Made by a program: the position numbers and the translations under genes. The notes beneath the pieces were generated by a model. It saw only the letters and a list, made by a program, of their open reading frames with translations. It ran no database searches and was not told the DNA's origin. This document shows, piece after piece, positions 36,569 to 45,918 of a stretch of 64,000 bases of DNA (positions are counted from its first letter, which is position 1; each line of letters opens with the position of its first letter). The DNA lies in assembly GCF_028368975.1 (NCBI RefSeq), contig NZ_JAQNDM010000002.1:4024425-4088424 (forward strand). The letters are read 5' to 3'. Origin of the DNA: Stigmatella ashevillena. GTDB taxonomy: Bacteria > Myxococcota > Myxococcia > Myxococcales > Myxococcaceae.

Positions 36569-37249
36569 TCACTCGGCGTCCTGGCCGAGCCGATCGGGTT
36601 TGACGAGGGTGATCTGCCCGCCCTCGTAGGACAGCAGCCCCTCGCGGACGTAGAAGCGAAGCCACTTGTTGGTGCTCTCCCGGGTGAGGCCGCACAGGTT
36701 GGCCAGCTCGGACTGGGTGAGCTTCGGGGTGATGGTGATGCCCTGGGCAGCGGGCTGGCTCTGGTGCTCCGCCAGCTCCAGCAAGACACGCACCAAGCGC
36801 GTGCGCGCATCCAGGAACGTCGTGTCGTGGACGAGCTGCGTGACACGCCGGACCAGACGGCTCAGCGTGGACAGCAGGCCCATGGCCACGCGGGGACGCT
36901 CCTCCAGGAAGCGGCGGAAGTCCTCACGCTGGAGGCTCAAGAGGTCGGCCTCCTCCCGCGCCACGGCGTCCGTCGAGCGCGGCTCCTCGTCCAACAGGGC
37001 CAGCTCCCCAAAGAAGTCGCCCCGGTCGAGCAACGCCAGAATCACCTCCTTGCCCTCATCCGAGCTGAGGCGGATGGCCACCTCGCCCTTGCGAACGATG
37101 TAGAGCGCCGTTCCCACATCGCCTTGATGAAAGATGACCTCGCCCTTGGCATAGCGCCGGGACCGCAAGAGCGAGGACAGGTGTTCCAGTTCCTCTGCAT
37201 CCAGGTTTTCAAAGAGAGAGATTCGGGCCAGAAGTTGTGAATACGACAT
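36569..37249 (-). CDS. CRP/FNR-family transcriptional regulator
   Basis: 226 residues. The cyclic-nucleotide-binding domain (about 10-125) has GDVGTALYIVRKGEV and the phosphate cassette GELALLDEEPRSTDAVA with the Arg-Ser pair typical of cAMP binders. The winged helix-turn-helix (about 165-215) reads LTQSELANLCGLTRESTNKWL. The recognition helix keeps the Arg-Glu of E. coli CRP, with Lys where CRP has R185, fitting TGTGA half-sites. It converges on the cyclase operon (18 bp apart) and is divergent from the double-cNBD gene. Two CRP-like sites lie in that divergent gap, so it probably regulates itself and its neighbour. Confidence 0.9.
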   Translation of the reverse strand: MSYSQLLARISLFENLDAEELEHLSSLLRSRRYAKGEVIFHQGDVGTALYIVRKGEVAIRLSSDEGKEVILALLDRGDFFGELALLDEEPRSTDAVAREEADLLSLQREDFRRFLEERPRVAMGLLSTLSRLVRRVTQLVHDTTFLDARTRLVRVLLELAEHQSQPAAQGITITPKLTQSELANLCGLTRESTNKWLRFYVREGLLSYEGGQITLVKPDRLGQDAE

Positions 37250-37355
37250 GGCGCTCCATCCTCCAGACTCGGTTCAGGCCGCCCCCGAGCATATGCCGGG
37301 GCAATGAGGGTGCCCCGGAACTCCTTTCAGAATCCTTCCCGCGAGGCGGAAGGTC

Positions 37356-37371
37356 TGTGAGCCGCTTCACT
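37356..37371. promoter_or_regulatory. CRP-like site 1
   Basis: TGTGAGCCGCTTCACT fits TGTGA-N6-TCACA with one mismatch. It lies 80 bp upstream of the TPR-cNBD start and 107 bp upstream of the CRP-family start. Confidence 0.6.
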
Positions 37372-37378
37372 TTTCAAC

Positions 37379-37394
37379 GGTGAGGGGCCTCACA
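37379..37394. promoter_or_regulatory. CRP-like site 2
   Basis: GGTGAGGGGCCTCACA fits TGTGA-N6-TCACA with one mismatch in the first half. It is centred 23 bp from site 1, about two helical turns. Confidence 0.55.
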
Positions 37395-37450
37395 GCCGCC
37401 CAATCCCAGGCGCCGTACGGTGCGTTCATCCCTTCCACGAGGAGAACCTC

Positions 37451-38803
37451 ATGGCCGCCCAGAGCCGCGCCGCACTGTCCGCCTTCCCCAAGCCTTCCAC
37501 CCCTCCCCGGAGCAAGCCCGTTGCCGTCCAACCCCGGAACGGAGGCGGCGAGGCGCTGACCCGGACCCTGCGGGAGACCAAGGACCGAGGCATGGAGCTG
37601 CTCGCCAAGGGGCGATGGGAGGCAGCGCTCGAGATGTTCCAGGAGGTGGTGCGCGCCGCCCCTGGCGAGCCCCACCACCATCAGAAGGTGGCCGAGCTGC
37701 TCCAGCGCCTCGGACGAACGCAGGAGGCCATCGCGGCGTATTCGCTGGCGGCGGAGTCCTGGGCCCAGACAGGCAAGCTCCTGCGCGCCATCGCCCTGTG
37801 CAAGCTCATCCTCCAACTCGATGGGACCCACACCGCGACCCAGTCCTTCCTGGCGAACCTCCAGGCCCGGCAGGACCCGCCTCGCGGCGTGCCTTCGCGC
37901 ACGGCCCTGCCCCTGCCTCCCGGGTTGAAGCCCGCCCGGGCCCTGCCCGAGTCGGCCCCCCTCGCGCCGATGGCGCCCATCCCCCTGTTCGCTTCCCTGG
38001 GACGCGAGATGTTCCTGGAGATGCTCGCGGGCGTCGAGCGAAGCGTGTTCCAGGCGGGCGAGCGCATCCTCCAGGAGGGAGCCCCCGGCCGCTCCATGTT
38101 CGTCATCGTGGAAGGGGAGGTGAACGTGGTGCGCCAGGGCCAGGAGGGCCAGCCTTTCACCGTGGCCACCTTGGGAGAGGGCGGCTTCTTCGGAGAGATG
38201 GCCCTACTCTATGCGGTGCCCCGGCTCGCCAGCGTGGTGGCCGGAACGCGCACGGTGCTCCTGGAGTTCTCCCGGGATCGGATGGAGCACATCGCCACGC
38301 GCTACCCCCAGATGGCGGAGGTGGTGCAGCGCCTCTATCAGGGCCGACTGCTCGCCAATGTGCTGCGCAGCAATCCCCTCTTCGCCGCCTGGCCGGAGGC
38401 GCTCCAGCGCGGGGTGGCGCAAGCCTTCACCCCCATCGCCGTCCCGGCGGGCGAGGAACTGCTGACGCGGGGGCAACCCGCCCACCAGCTCTACTTCCTG
38501 CTGCGCGGCCACTGCACCGTCTTCCACAAACACCTGGATGGCCACGAGACGCCCTACCCTCACATGGAGGAAGGGGCCGTCTTCGGAGAGGTGTCCCTGC
38601 TGCGCAGCAGGCTCGTCACCGCCTCGGTCCGCACCACGACCCCCTGCGTGCTGCTGAAGCTGGAGCAAAACCACCTCGAGCGGCTCCTGATGACCTACCC
38701 CACCCTGCGTGAGGAATTGCGGCAACTGGGCTCCGAACGCTTGCTGCGCACCACGCAATTGCTGTCTGGGCAAACGCTGGCCCGCGCCTCGACGTGCGTG
38801 TGA
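37451..38803 (+). CDS. TPR protein with two cyclic-nucleotide-binding domains
   Basis: 450 residues. TPR-like helices at about 45-130 (LAKGRWEAALEMFQEVV, LGRTQEAIAAYSLAA). cNBD 1 is at about 175-290 (GAPGRSMFVIVEGEVNV, FFGEMALLYAVPRLASVVA) and cNBD 2 at about 300-420 (GQPAHQLYFLLRGHCTV, VFGEVSLLRSRLVTASV). In domain 1 the cassette has Arg-Leu instead of Arg-Ser, and domain 2 is further from the cAMP pattern, so ligand binding is uncertain. No DNA-binding domain is present; it may be a cNMP-responsive scaffold. GAGGAGA sits 6 bp before the ATG. It is part of the cyclase/CRP island. Confidence 0.85.
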   Translation: MAAQSRAALSAFPKPSTPPRSKPVAVQPRNGGGEALTRTLRETKDRGMELLAKGRWEAALEMFQEVVRAAPGEPHHHQKVAELLQRLGRTQEAIAAYSLAAESWAQTGKLLRAIALCKLILQLDGTHTATQSFLANLQARQDPPRGVPSRTALPLPPGLKPARALPESAPLAPMAPIPLFASLGREMFLEMLAGVERSVFQAGERILQEGAPGRSMFVIVEGEVNVVRQGQEGQPFTVATLGEGGFFGEMALLYAVPRLASVVAGTRTVLLEFSRDRMEHIATRYPQMAEVVQRLYQGRLLANVLRSNPLFAAWPEALQRGVAQAFTPIAVPAGEELLTRGQPAHQLYFLLRGHCTVFHKHLDGHETPYPHMEEGAVFGEVSLLRSRLVTASVRTTTPCVLLKLEQNHLERLLMTYPTLREELRQLGSERLLRTTQLLSGQTLARASTCV

Positions 38804-38965
38804 ACCCTTACTTCTGAAGAAGAGAGAGGCTCGCGGAAAGATTGCAACGCCACTGCACTCTTTCCCCTCCTGACGTCCCCCCAATGTTCACTTTTCACTA
38901 CTTCACTCCAAGTATGGGCGTAGAAGGGCAAACCCTTTCTCAAGGGGCCCTTCCAGGAGTTTTCA

Positions 38966-41900
38966 TTGAAGAAACGATTGGCATTGCTCGTATCGGGCTT
39001 GGCCCTCGCGGCATGCAGACCCGACGCAGGCGAGACCGAGGCTCCCTCCTCTTCCTCGACCCAAGTTCAAGAGCTGCCGGGAGATCCTACCTGTAAGTTG
39101 ACGCCCAACGTGGCGACGGCACTTCCCACACAGGTGGGAAGGCGCTTCACGGGAGAGGCAGGCGTGCGCGCGGGCGCGGTGCTCGCCTCGGGGAACCTGA
39201 TCGACACGGCGGCGGCCGAGCTCGTCATCGGAGCCCCCGGCACGGGCGCCACCCTCCGGGGCTCGACCTACGTGGTGTCCCTGCCCGCTCCGCTGGACGA
39301 CACCCTCGCGCTGGCCGCCAACACCACATTCACGGGCGAAGTCGGTGGCAACCGCCTGGGAGCCGCCGTGGCCGTGGGAGACTTCCTCGCGAGCACGGGC
39401 AAGGACCTGGCACTCGGGGCGCCCGCCTACTCCACCAACCAGGGCATCGCCTACCCGGTGGACAACAGCCTGATCTCGGGCGGTAGCAAGTTCCTTGGGG
39501 CCAGCAGCCCCCGCTTCCGGGGGGCGACGGTGTCAGACGCCGCGGGCACGGCCATCGCCGTGGGCGACATCTCGGGCGATGGCGTGGAGGACCTCATCGT
39601 GGGGGCGCCCTCCTACGACACGTCCGCGTCTACAACCGACACGGGGGCTGTCTACGCTTTCACCGGGCCTGTGACCGTCTCGTCGGCGGGCGTTCTCAGC
39701 AGTGCTCCGATCAAACTCCTGGGCGGACTGACCCAGAGCAACTACATGGCGGGCTCATCCCTGGCGGTGGTGGACATCAATGCCGACGGGAAGAATGATC
39801 TGGTCGTGGGAGCCCCCCGTTACGACGCGGGCACCACCGTCGATGCAGGCGCGGTGTTTGTCTTCTTTGGACCGCTCTCGGGTGTCCAGAGCTTCGCCTC
39901 CCCCAACCTCGTTCTCACCGGCAGCAGCGCGAACGAGCTTGCGGGGACCACGGTGGTCAACGCGGGGGATCTCGACAAGGACGGCTACGAGGATCTCCTC
40001 ATTGGTGCACCAGCCTTGGGGAGCATGGCAGGCAAGGCCTATCTCGTGTACGGAGGGAGTGTCTCCGCATCCACCTCGTTGAGCACCCTGCCCCGCTTCA
40101 CCAGCAGCGCCGCCAGTGATCTGGCCGGCACGGCCCTTCTGGGCCCAGGAGACATCAACGGGGATGGATTCAACGATGTCCTCATCGGCGCGCCGGGCCA
40201 CACCTCCAACATCGGCGCCGTGTATGTGGTGTATGGAGCGGCGAGCCGCTTCCCTGCCAGCACCGCGCTCGGGACCCGCTATGGAGGGCCCGGGGCCGCC
40301 AGCGAGGCGGGCCGGGCACTCGCCGCGCTCGGAGATGTGGACGGGGATGGTTCGGCGGACTTTGCCGTGGGCGCGCCGGGCGCCTCCTCACACACAGGCG
40401 CGGTGTACGTGGTGCTGGGGTTCGGTCCCCGCTCTTGGTACCCGGACAACGACGAGGACCGCTTCGGCACCATCACAGGTGCCCAAAGAAGGTGCGGCGA
40501 GCCTGCGGCAGGCAGCAAGTTTGCCCTGGTCTTTGGCGACTGCCAGGACGGAGACAACACGGTCTACCCGGGTGCCGCCGAAATCTGCGACCCGGGCGTG
40601 GAGAAAGACAATAACTGCGATGGCCTGATGGGAGACGACGAGGGCGCAGGCACGGTCGATCAGAAGACTTGGTTCCAGGACAGCGACGGCGACCTGCACG
40701 TCTACTACAGCACCGCCCGGCAGAGCTGCGCCCCACCCGCCAGCACAGGGTGGGTCGAATTCAGTCAGGTTCCAGGGTTGGAGTGTGATCCGCCCGAAGG
40801 CAATACGGATCCCAACTACACCACCGACAACGACAGCACCATTCACCAGTTGGCCAACGACGTGTGTGACAACAAGGACAACGACTGCAACGGCGTCACG
40901 GACGACAATCCGACCTTCTGGCCAGCTTGGTATCCGGACGTCGATGCAGATGGCTACGGCTACAACGGAAACACCAAGACACAGTGCGCGCCCCCCGCAG
41001 GCCACGTGAGCAACAACACGGACTGTGATGACACAACCTCCCTCAGCCACCCAGGTGCCGCAGAGGTCTGCGACAACCGGGACAACAACTGCGACGGCAG
41101 TGTCGACGAGGGCGTCCTCACCACCTATTACCGGGACGTGGACGGCGATGGCCATGGCGTCCAGACGCAAACGCTCCAGGCCTGCAGCAAGCCCGCGGGC
41201 TACGCCACGATCAGCGATGACTGCAACGACTCGCCCACCAACGGCGCGCAGATGTACCCAGGCAAAGCAGAGATCTGCGACGGCCTGGACAACAACTGCA
41301 ACTTCGACACGGACGAAGGCGTGAAGTCCACCTTCTACTTGGACGCGGACAAAGACGGCCATGGCAACCCGTACATCTTCACGCTCGCGTGCACGGCGCC
41401 CACGGGCTATGTCGCTGGCGGCCAGGACTGCAACGACTCGAGTGCCACGACCCAGCCTGGGGCCACCGAGGTCTGCGACGGCAAGGACAACAACTGCAGC
41501 GGCACGGTGGACGAAGACGTCCAGGCCGAGTGGTACCCGGATGCGGACAGCGATGGCGTGGGCACCACCAACGTGTCCTTCCGCGTTCTCGCTTGCACGG
41601 CCCCCGCCGGGTATGTGTCCAGCCACGCGGACTGCCACGACGGCAATGCCACCGTGAAGCCGGGCGCTGCCGAACTGTGCGACGTCCTGGACAACGACTG
41701 CGATGGCAGCATCGACGAAGGGCTCGCCACCGTTTCCTGGTATCCAGACGCGGACGGTGATGGCTTCGGCGGCGTCTCCGGAACCGCCGTGGTGGCCTGC
41801 CGCTCACCGGGGGCGGGCTACGTGAGCAACAAGACAGACTGCAATGATGGCAGCGCCAGCATCAGCCCGGCCCAGCCGGAGATTTGCGAGCCCACGGATC

Positions 41901-42523
41901 AGACACAAGTGGACAACAACTGCGACGGAAGCACGGAGAATGCCGTCAACGACACTGTCTGGTACCGCGACGCGGACGGTGACGGCTTTGGCACGAAGAC
42001 GAACACAAAGAAGAGCTGCACCCAGCCCGACGGTTACGCGCGGGTCGAGAACGATTGCAATGACCAGAACCCGCTCGTAAACCCGGGCGCTACAGAAATC
42101 TGTGAAGCAGGAGCCTACTCTGCTCAGTTGGACAACGACTGCGACGGCGACAAGAACGATGTGGATCCAAAACTTCCCGTGGGCAGTGGCGGCGCGCGCA
42201 TCTGGTACGGAGACGCGGACAAGGATGGACATGCAGGCAGTGGGTTCAAGCTCCTCTGGTGCTTCAATCCAACCAACCTCGTGGATCCCAATGGGACAGT
42301 CCTCGTCCAGGGGACCTATGTGGCCACCGAGCCCGATGATTGCGACGACTCGTACAGTGGCGTCTTCCAGCGCCTGACTTGGTACGAGGATCAGGATCGC
42401 GACGGCTGTGGCAACCCCCAGGCGGGCCGTTTGTCCTGCGGCTCTCCCGCCGGCTGTGGGTTCCCGTTCGTGACCAACAACAAGGATCCGAACGATGCCC
42501 AAGCGGGCGACTGCACGCCCTAG
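38966..42523 (+). CDS. Large lipoprotein: FG-GAP repeats plus MopE-like Cys-rich metal-binding repeats
   Basis: 1185 residues from a TTG at 38966, supported by AGGAG 6 bp ahead and an immediate lipoprotein signal (MKKRLALLVSGLALAAC). Residues about 45-490 are FG-GAP (integrin-alpha-like) repeats with GDINGDGFNDVLIGAP-type Ca-binding loops. Residues about 500-1185 hold about nine repeats with the pattern WYPDADGDG.. and CDG-DNNCDG--DE, as in the putative metal-binding motif of MopE. The protein is probably displayed on the outer membrane and binds Ca or Cu; adhesion is possible. A strong terminator follows 15 bp later. Confidence 0.8.
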   Translation: MKKRLALLVSGLALAACRPDAGETEAPSSSSTQVQELPGDPTCKLTPNVATALPTQVGRRFTGEAGVRAGAVLASGNLIDTAAAELVIGAPGTGATLRGSTYVVSLPAPLDDTLALAANTTFTGEVGGNRLGAAVAVGDFLASTGKDLALGAPAYSTNQGIAYPVDNSLISGGSKFLGASSPRFRGATVSDAAGTAIAVGDISGDGVEDLIVGAPSYDTSASTTDTGAVYAFTGPVTVSSAGVLSSAPIKLLGGLTQSNYMAGSSLAVVDINADGKNDLVVGAPRYDAGTTVDAGAVFVFFGPLSGVQSFASPNLVLTGSSANELAGTTVVNAGDLDKDGYEDLLIGAPALGSMAGKAYLVYGGSVSASTSLSTLPRFTSSAASDLAGTALLGPGDINGDGFNDVLIGAPGHTSNIGAVYVVYGAASRFPASTALGTRYGGPGAASEAGRALAALGDVDGDGSADFAVGAPGASSHTGAVYVVLGFGPRSWYPDNDEDRFGTITGAQRRCGEPAAGSKFALVFGDCQDGDNTVYPGAAEICDPGVEKDNNCDGLMGDDEGAGTVDQKTWFQDSDGDLHVYYSTARQSCAPPASTGWVEFSQVPGLECDPPEGNTDPNYTTDNDSTIHQLANDVCDNKDNDCNGVTDDNPTFWPAWYPDVDADGYGYNGNTKTQCAPPAGHVSNNTDCDDTTSLSHPGAAEVCDNRDNNCDGSVDEGVLTTYYRDVDGDGHGVQTQTLQACSKPAGYATISDDCNDSPTNGAQMYPGKAEICDGLDNNCNFDTDEGVKSTFYLDADKDGHGNPYIFTLACTAPTGYVAGGQDCNDSSATTQPGATEVCDGKDNNCSGTVDEDVQAEWYPDADSDGVGTTNVSFRVLACTAPAGYVSSHADCHDGNATVKPGAAELCDVLDNDCDGSIDEGLATVSWYPDADGDGFGGVSGTAVVACRSPGAGYVSNKTDCNDGSASISPAQPEICEPTDQTQVDNNCDGSTENAVNDTVWYRDADGDGFGTKTNTKKSCTQPDGYARVENDCNDQNPLVNPGATEICEAGAYSAQLDNDCDGDKNDVDPKLPVGSGGARIWYGDADKDGHAGSGFKLLWCFNPTNLVDPNGTVLVQGTYVATEPDDCDDSYSGVFQRLTWYEDQDRDGCGNPQAGRLSCGSPAGCGFPFVTNNKDPNDAQAGDCTP

Positions 42524-42537
42524 CCCTTGAGCCACTG

Positions 42538-42569
42538 CCCCTCCGCGAGGCAACGCCCTCGCGGAGGGG
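42538..42569 (+). terminator. Strong terminator hairpin
   Basis: CCCCTCCGCGAGG (42538-42550) pairs perfectly over 13 bp with CCTCGCGGAGGGG (42557-42569) around CAACGC. It sits 14 bp after the upstream stop, with TTGG following. Confidence 0.8.
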
Positions 42570-42745
42570 TTGGCCCCCTTGGAACAGGCCGCGAACAAGC
42601 GAGCTGAAGGCCGCCCTCTTGCCCGTGCACCTGCCTGCTCCCCCCGGATTCAGCAGACCGACGCGAACCGTGCTTCGAGAGGGCATCGCCGCTCCAGGAG
42701 TTCTCCGCTCTGGCAGCGGAGACATTGGCGCTAGGATGCGCGCCC

Positions 42746-43903
42746 ATGTCCAAGCGCATCCGGATCATCGAGGGGACGTGGAACTGCACCTCGTGTGACA
42801 CGAAGGGCATCCTTGCCCGGCACAAGAAGTGCCCCCAGTGCAACAACCCCCGGGAGCTGACCGGCAAGGAGTCCGAGTTCGACTTCGGCGGCACGGATGC
42901 GGCGACAGGCAAGGCCCTGCGAGAGGGTGTGACCGACGAGAAGGCGCTGGATCTGGCCCACGCGGGCGCGGACTGGTTCTGCGCCTACTGCGGTGCCTCC
43001 AACCGGGGCGATCAGACCCTCTGCAAGCACTGCCAGGCGGAACGCACGGATGATGCCCGCGCGCTCCACGAAGAAGAGGCCGCCGAGGACGCGCCCCCCA
43101 TGCCCGCCCCTCCACGGGCCTCATCGACGAAGAAGACGCTCGGCAAGGTGGCCCTGGTCATTGGAGGCAGCCTGTTCTTCTGCTGCTCCAGCACCATTAT
43201 CTACGGCCTCTGGAGCACCTCGACCCACGACACCACGGGACAGCTCCTGAACACCGAGTGGAAGCGCACCGTCTACCAGGAGCGTTACACTCCCGTGACA
43301 TTGGAGGGCTGGCAGGACGAGCTGCGGCCCCAGCCCCCGCGCATGCCCGTGAATGGCCTGGGTGAGTTCGCCGGCGTGCAGAACGTCCGGGGCTGCGTCT
43401 CGAGCCGCCGGGGCTCCCGGAAGGTGGCCGATGGCACACAGCGCGTCTGCTCGACGAAGACTCGCAAGAAGGCCTGTGGCACGGAGGAGAAGTGCCAGAC
43501 GCGGAACAAGGGCAACGGCTTTCAGGAAGAAGTCTGCAAGGACGTGACCCGGTATTGTGACGAGTCCTATGAGGACTGCCGCAACGAGACGCGCTACCGC
43601 GACGAGCCCGTCTATGCCTCGAAGTGCGACTACGACACCTACCAGTGGAAGGAAGTGGGGCGCCGGGAGCTGTCGGGACAGGCAGGAGAGCCGCCCCGCT
43701 GGCCCGAGCTGTCCGTGAGTCCCACCGACCGGCTGCGGCGCGAGGAGCACTATGTCCTTCACGTCGAGTACGAAGATGATGGGAAGAAGCAAGCGACCTT
43801 CGAGCCCAAGACCGAGCAGGAGTTCCTCTCTTGGAAACCGGGACAAACGGTGTCCGTGACGGTGACCCGGGGAGGAGACATCCAGCAACTGCTCCCCCGC
43901 TGA
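42746..43903 (+). CDS. Zinc-ribbon single-pass membrane protein, unknown function
   Basis: 385 residues from ATG 42746 (AGGA 10 bp ahead); an in-frame TTG at 42725 is less likely. Two RanBP2-like zinc knots (GTWNCTSCDTKG..CPQCNNP and DWFCAYCGASN..CKHCQAE) occupy residues 10-105. One membrane helix follows at about 135-158 (GKVALVIGGSLFFCCSS). The outer part is charged, with a Cys-rich stretch at about 220-300 (CVSSRRGSRKV, CSTKTRKKACGTEEKC) and late beta strands. It may gather proteins through its zinc knots on the cytoplasmic side. No operon partner is evident. Confidence 0.65.
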   Translation: MSKRIRIIEGTWNCTSCDTKGILARHKKCPQCNNPRELTGKESEFDFGGTDAATGKALREGVTDEKALDLAHAGADWFCAYCGASNRGDQTLCKHCQAERTDDARALHEEEAAEDAPPMPAPPRASSTKKTLGKVALVIGGSLFFCCSSTIIYGLWSTSTHDTTGQLLNTEWKRTVYQERYTPVTLEGWQDELRPQPPRMPVNGLGEFAGVQNVRGCVSSRRGSRKVADGTQRVCSTKTRKKACGTEEKCQTRNKGNGFQEEVCKDVTRYCDESYEDCRNETRYRDEPVYASKCDYDTYQWKEVGRRELSGQAGEPPRWPELSVSPTDRLRREEHYVLHVEYEDDGKKQATFEPKTEQEFLSWKPGQTVSVTVTRGGDIQQLLPR

Positions 43904-43931
43904 ACGGGCGGCACTTGAGGCCCGCCGGTGA

Positions 43932-43944
43932 TATTGTAACAATA
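43932..43944. promoter_or_regulatory. AT-rich 13-bp inverted repeat upstream of porin operon
   Basis: TATTGT-A-ACAATA is a perfect inverted repeat, followed by TTGTAC, in an otherwise GC-rich region 45 bp before the porin start. It is a good candidate operator or promoter core of the five-gene operon. Confidence 0.5.
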
Positions 43945-43988
43945 CATTGTACCAGAACGGTGCTCATGTCTTGAGGGAGGCCCCCCCC

Positions 43989-45320
43989 GTGTTGTCTGTT
44001 CACACCGTCCTCGGGTACCGTCTCGGGCTTTGGTTGCTCCCCCTCTGGGGACTTCATGCCGCCCCAGCGCTCGCCCAGGATGACACTCCGCCGGCCATCG
44101 CGGAGCCAGCCAGTTCCCCCGCGCCCGCGGCTGACGCCGAGCCCCCTGACGCCGAGCCCCCTGACGCCGAGCCCAAGCCCGAGTCCCCCGAAAAGGACAG
44201 CCTGGAGGCGCTGCTCCAGGAAGAGGTGGCCCCTGGCTCCGTGGGTTCCTTCGGATACCGCCTGCGCCGCTACGGCATCACCCCCTATGTCCACGGGGTC
44301 ATCACCACGGATCTCTGGCAGTGGGAACGGCGCAGAGGCAACGTCCCCCACCGCAACAGCTTCGAGCTGCGGGATGCCAACCTCTACTTCGGCGCCGACA
44401 TTTTTGACCTCATCGTCCCCGAGGTGTTCCTGGAGTTCGAACCCAGCTTCAGCTCCTATGAATTCAACACCGGCATCCGCCTCCGGTACGCCCAGCTGGA
44501 CCTGCGCATCTACAAGGAGCTCCTGGTCCTGCGGGCAGGCCTCTTCCTGGTCCCCTTCGGCACCTACAACTCGGTGACCTTTCCCGCCTTCATCAACAAG
44601 TTGCCAGAGCGGCCCACGCTCTTCCGGGAGGTCATCCCGAGCCCCTGGCAAGAGGTGGGTGTCCAGCTCACGGGCGCGTGGCAGTGGGCCCCGGGCCGGA
44701 ACCTGAGCTACGCCGTCTTCGTCACGAACGGCATGGAGCAGTTCGACGGAAACAACCCGCTCAATCCCAACGACGACGGGGTTGATGAGGGAGGCTCCAT
44801 CGCGTTCTTCACCCCCTCGTATGCGGACACCCACAACACCCGCAAGTCCTTCGGGGCCCGCCTGAGCGCGGAGCTCACCGAGGGGCTGTCACTGGGTGCC
44901 TCGGGCTACACGGGGGCCTATACGTTCGATGGGAAGCGGCGGCTGAGTCTCGTCGGCGTCGATGCGAACTTCAGCCGCGGCCCGCTCACCCTCGAGTTCG
45001 AGGCCGCGTTCGCACATCAACAAATCACGGACGGAGCGCTCGAGAAGTGGGGCTATTCCATCGTCGCGGCCTACCGGCTCAACTCCCGGTTCGAGCCCAT
45101 CCTCGCTCTGGATCAGGCCAAGATCGGCCCCCTGCCCGCACCGTTCGATGGCCAGAGCTTCTCCGAGAATGGGCACTCCTACTGGGGGGGGTTCATCTTC
45201 CTGCCGTTCCCAGAGCAGATCCCCACGGCGCTCACCAAGACCGTCTACCGCATCACCTTCCCGCGCCACGGCAAGCCCGCCCAGCACGTGCTCACCCTTC
45301 AGCTGGCCGTTGGCTTCTAG
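43989..45320 (+). CDS. Outer-membrane porin-like beta-barrel protein
   Basis: 443 residues from a GTG at 43989, preferred over the earlier frame start because GGGAGG lies 8 bp ahead and it opens the signal peptide (LGLWLLPLWGLHAAPALA). A Pro/Glu-rich linker of about 50 residues with DAEPP repeats follows. About 330 residues of alternating strands resemble phosphate-selective/outer-membrane porin barrels (RDANLYFGADIFDL, RAGLFLVPFGTYNS, GVQLTGAWQW, LTLQLAVGF with a terminal Phe). It is first of the operon with the YfiR-like protein and two-component proteins, which probably monitor its substrate or the barrel itself. Confidence 0.75.
   Translation: MLSVHTVLGYRLGLWLLPLWGLHAAPALAQDDTPPAIAEPASSPAPAADAEPPDAEPPDAEPKPESPEKDSLEALLQEEVAPGSVGSFGYRLRRYGITPYVHGVITTDLWQWERRRGNVPHRNSFELRDANLYFGADIFDLIVPEVFLEFEPSFSSYEFNTGIRLRYAQLDLRIYKELLVLRAGLFLVPFGTYNSVTFPAFINKLPERPTLFREVIPSPWQEVGVQLTGAWQWAPGRNLSYAVFVTNGMEQFDGNNPLNPNDDGVDEGGSIAFFTPSYADTHNTRKSFGARLSAELTEGLSLGASGYTGAYTFDGKRRLSLVGVDANFSRGPLTLEFEAAFAHQQITDGALEKWGYSIVAAYRLNSRFEPILALDQAKIGPLPAPFDGQSFSENGHSYWGGFIFLPFPEQIPTALTKTVYRITFPRHGKPAQHVLTLQLAVGF
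44131..44173 (+). repeat. 15-bp tandem repeat in porin linker
   Basis: CTGACGCCGAGCCCC is repeated almost three times and encodes DAEPP units in the Pro/Glu linker between signal and barrel. Slippage here could change linker length by five residues. Confidence 0.8.
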
Positions 45321-45336
45321 TGCCTCGGAGACGACG

Positions 45337-45918
45337 ATGACCCGGCTTCCCCTCCGTGCGCTCACGTTTCTCCTGGTCGTGCTGGGCCACAGCCTCCCTG
45401 CGCTCGCGGCGGATGATCTCGCGCCCGGCAAGCAGGCCGCGCTGCTGCTCCGCGTCCTGCCTTATGACCGCAACTTCTCGCACCGCGTGGAGGAGGCCGT
45501 CACGGTCGCCGTGGTGTATCGCGAGAGGAACCTGAAGTCCGAGACCTATGGCATCGATGTGACGATGGCCCTGAAGGACATCGCGCGGACGGCCCAACTG
45601 CGCAACCTGCCCGTGCGCATCCTGCGCATCGGGTACTCGAGCCCCGAGGAGTTCGAAGCGGCCATCGGGCAACAGCGCGTCACCGCGCTCTACCTCTGTC
45701 CCGGCCTGAGCGACGTCATCGATTCCATCTCTGAAATCACCCGGCGCTACAAGATCCTGTCGTTCTCCGGCCGGGAGGCCGACATCCGAGACGACGTCAG
45801 CATCGGGCTGCTCCGGCGGGGCTCCCGGCCCGCGCTCGTCGTGAACCTGCGGATCGCCTCGGCCGAAGGCGCGGACCTGGAGCCCGAGCTGCTCGCCCTC
45901 AGCGAGATCCTTCGATGA
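45337..45918 (+). CDS. YfiR-like (DUF4154) periplasmic protein
   Basis: 193 residues with signal peptide (LTFLLVVLGHSLPALA). It matches the YfiR/HmsC-like fold: KQAALLLRVLPYDRNF near the start, VAVVYRE, a variable middle, CPGLSDVIDSISEITRRYKILSFSG, and a late SRPALVVNLRIASAEG. YfiR restrains the diguanylate cyclase YfiN in Pseudomonas; here the likely partner is instead the histidine kinase encoded next, whose ATG overlaps its stop by 4 bp (ATGA). It would act in the periplasm as a sensor accessory protein. Confidence 0.75.
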   Translation: MTRLPLRALTFLLVVLGHSLPALAADDLAPGKQAALLLRVLPYDRNFSHRVEEAVTVAVVYRERNLKSETYGIDVTMALKDIARTAQLRNLPVRILRIGYSSPEEFEAAIGQQRVTALYLCPGLSDVIDSISEITRRYKILSFSGREADIRDDVSIGLLRRGSRPALVVNLRIASAEGADLEPELLALSEILR

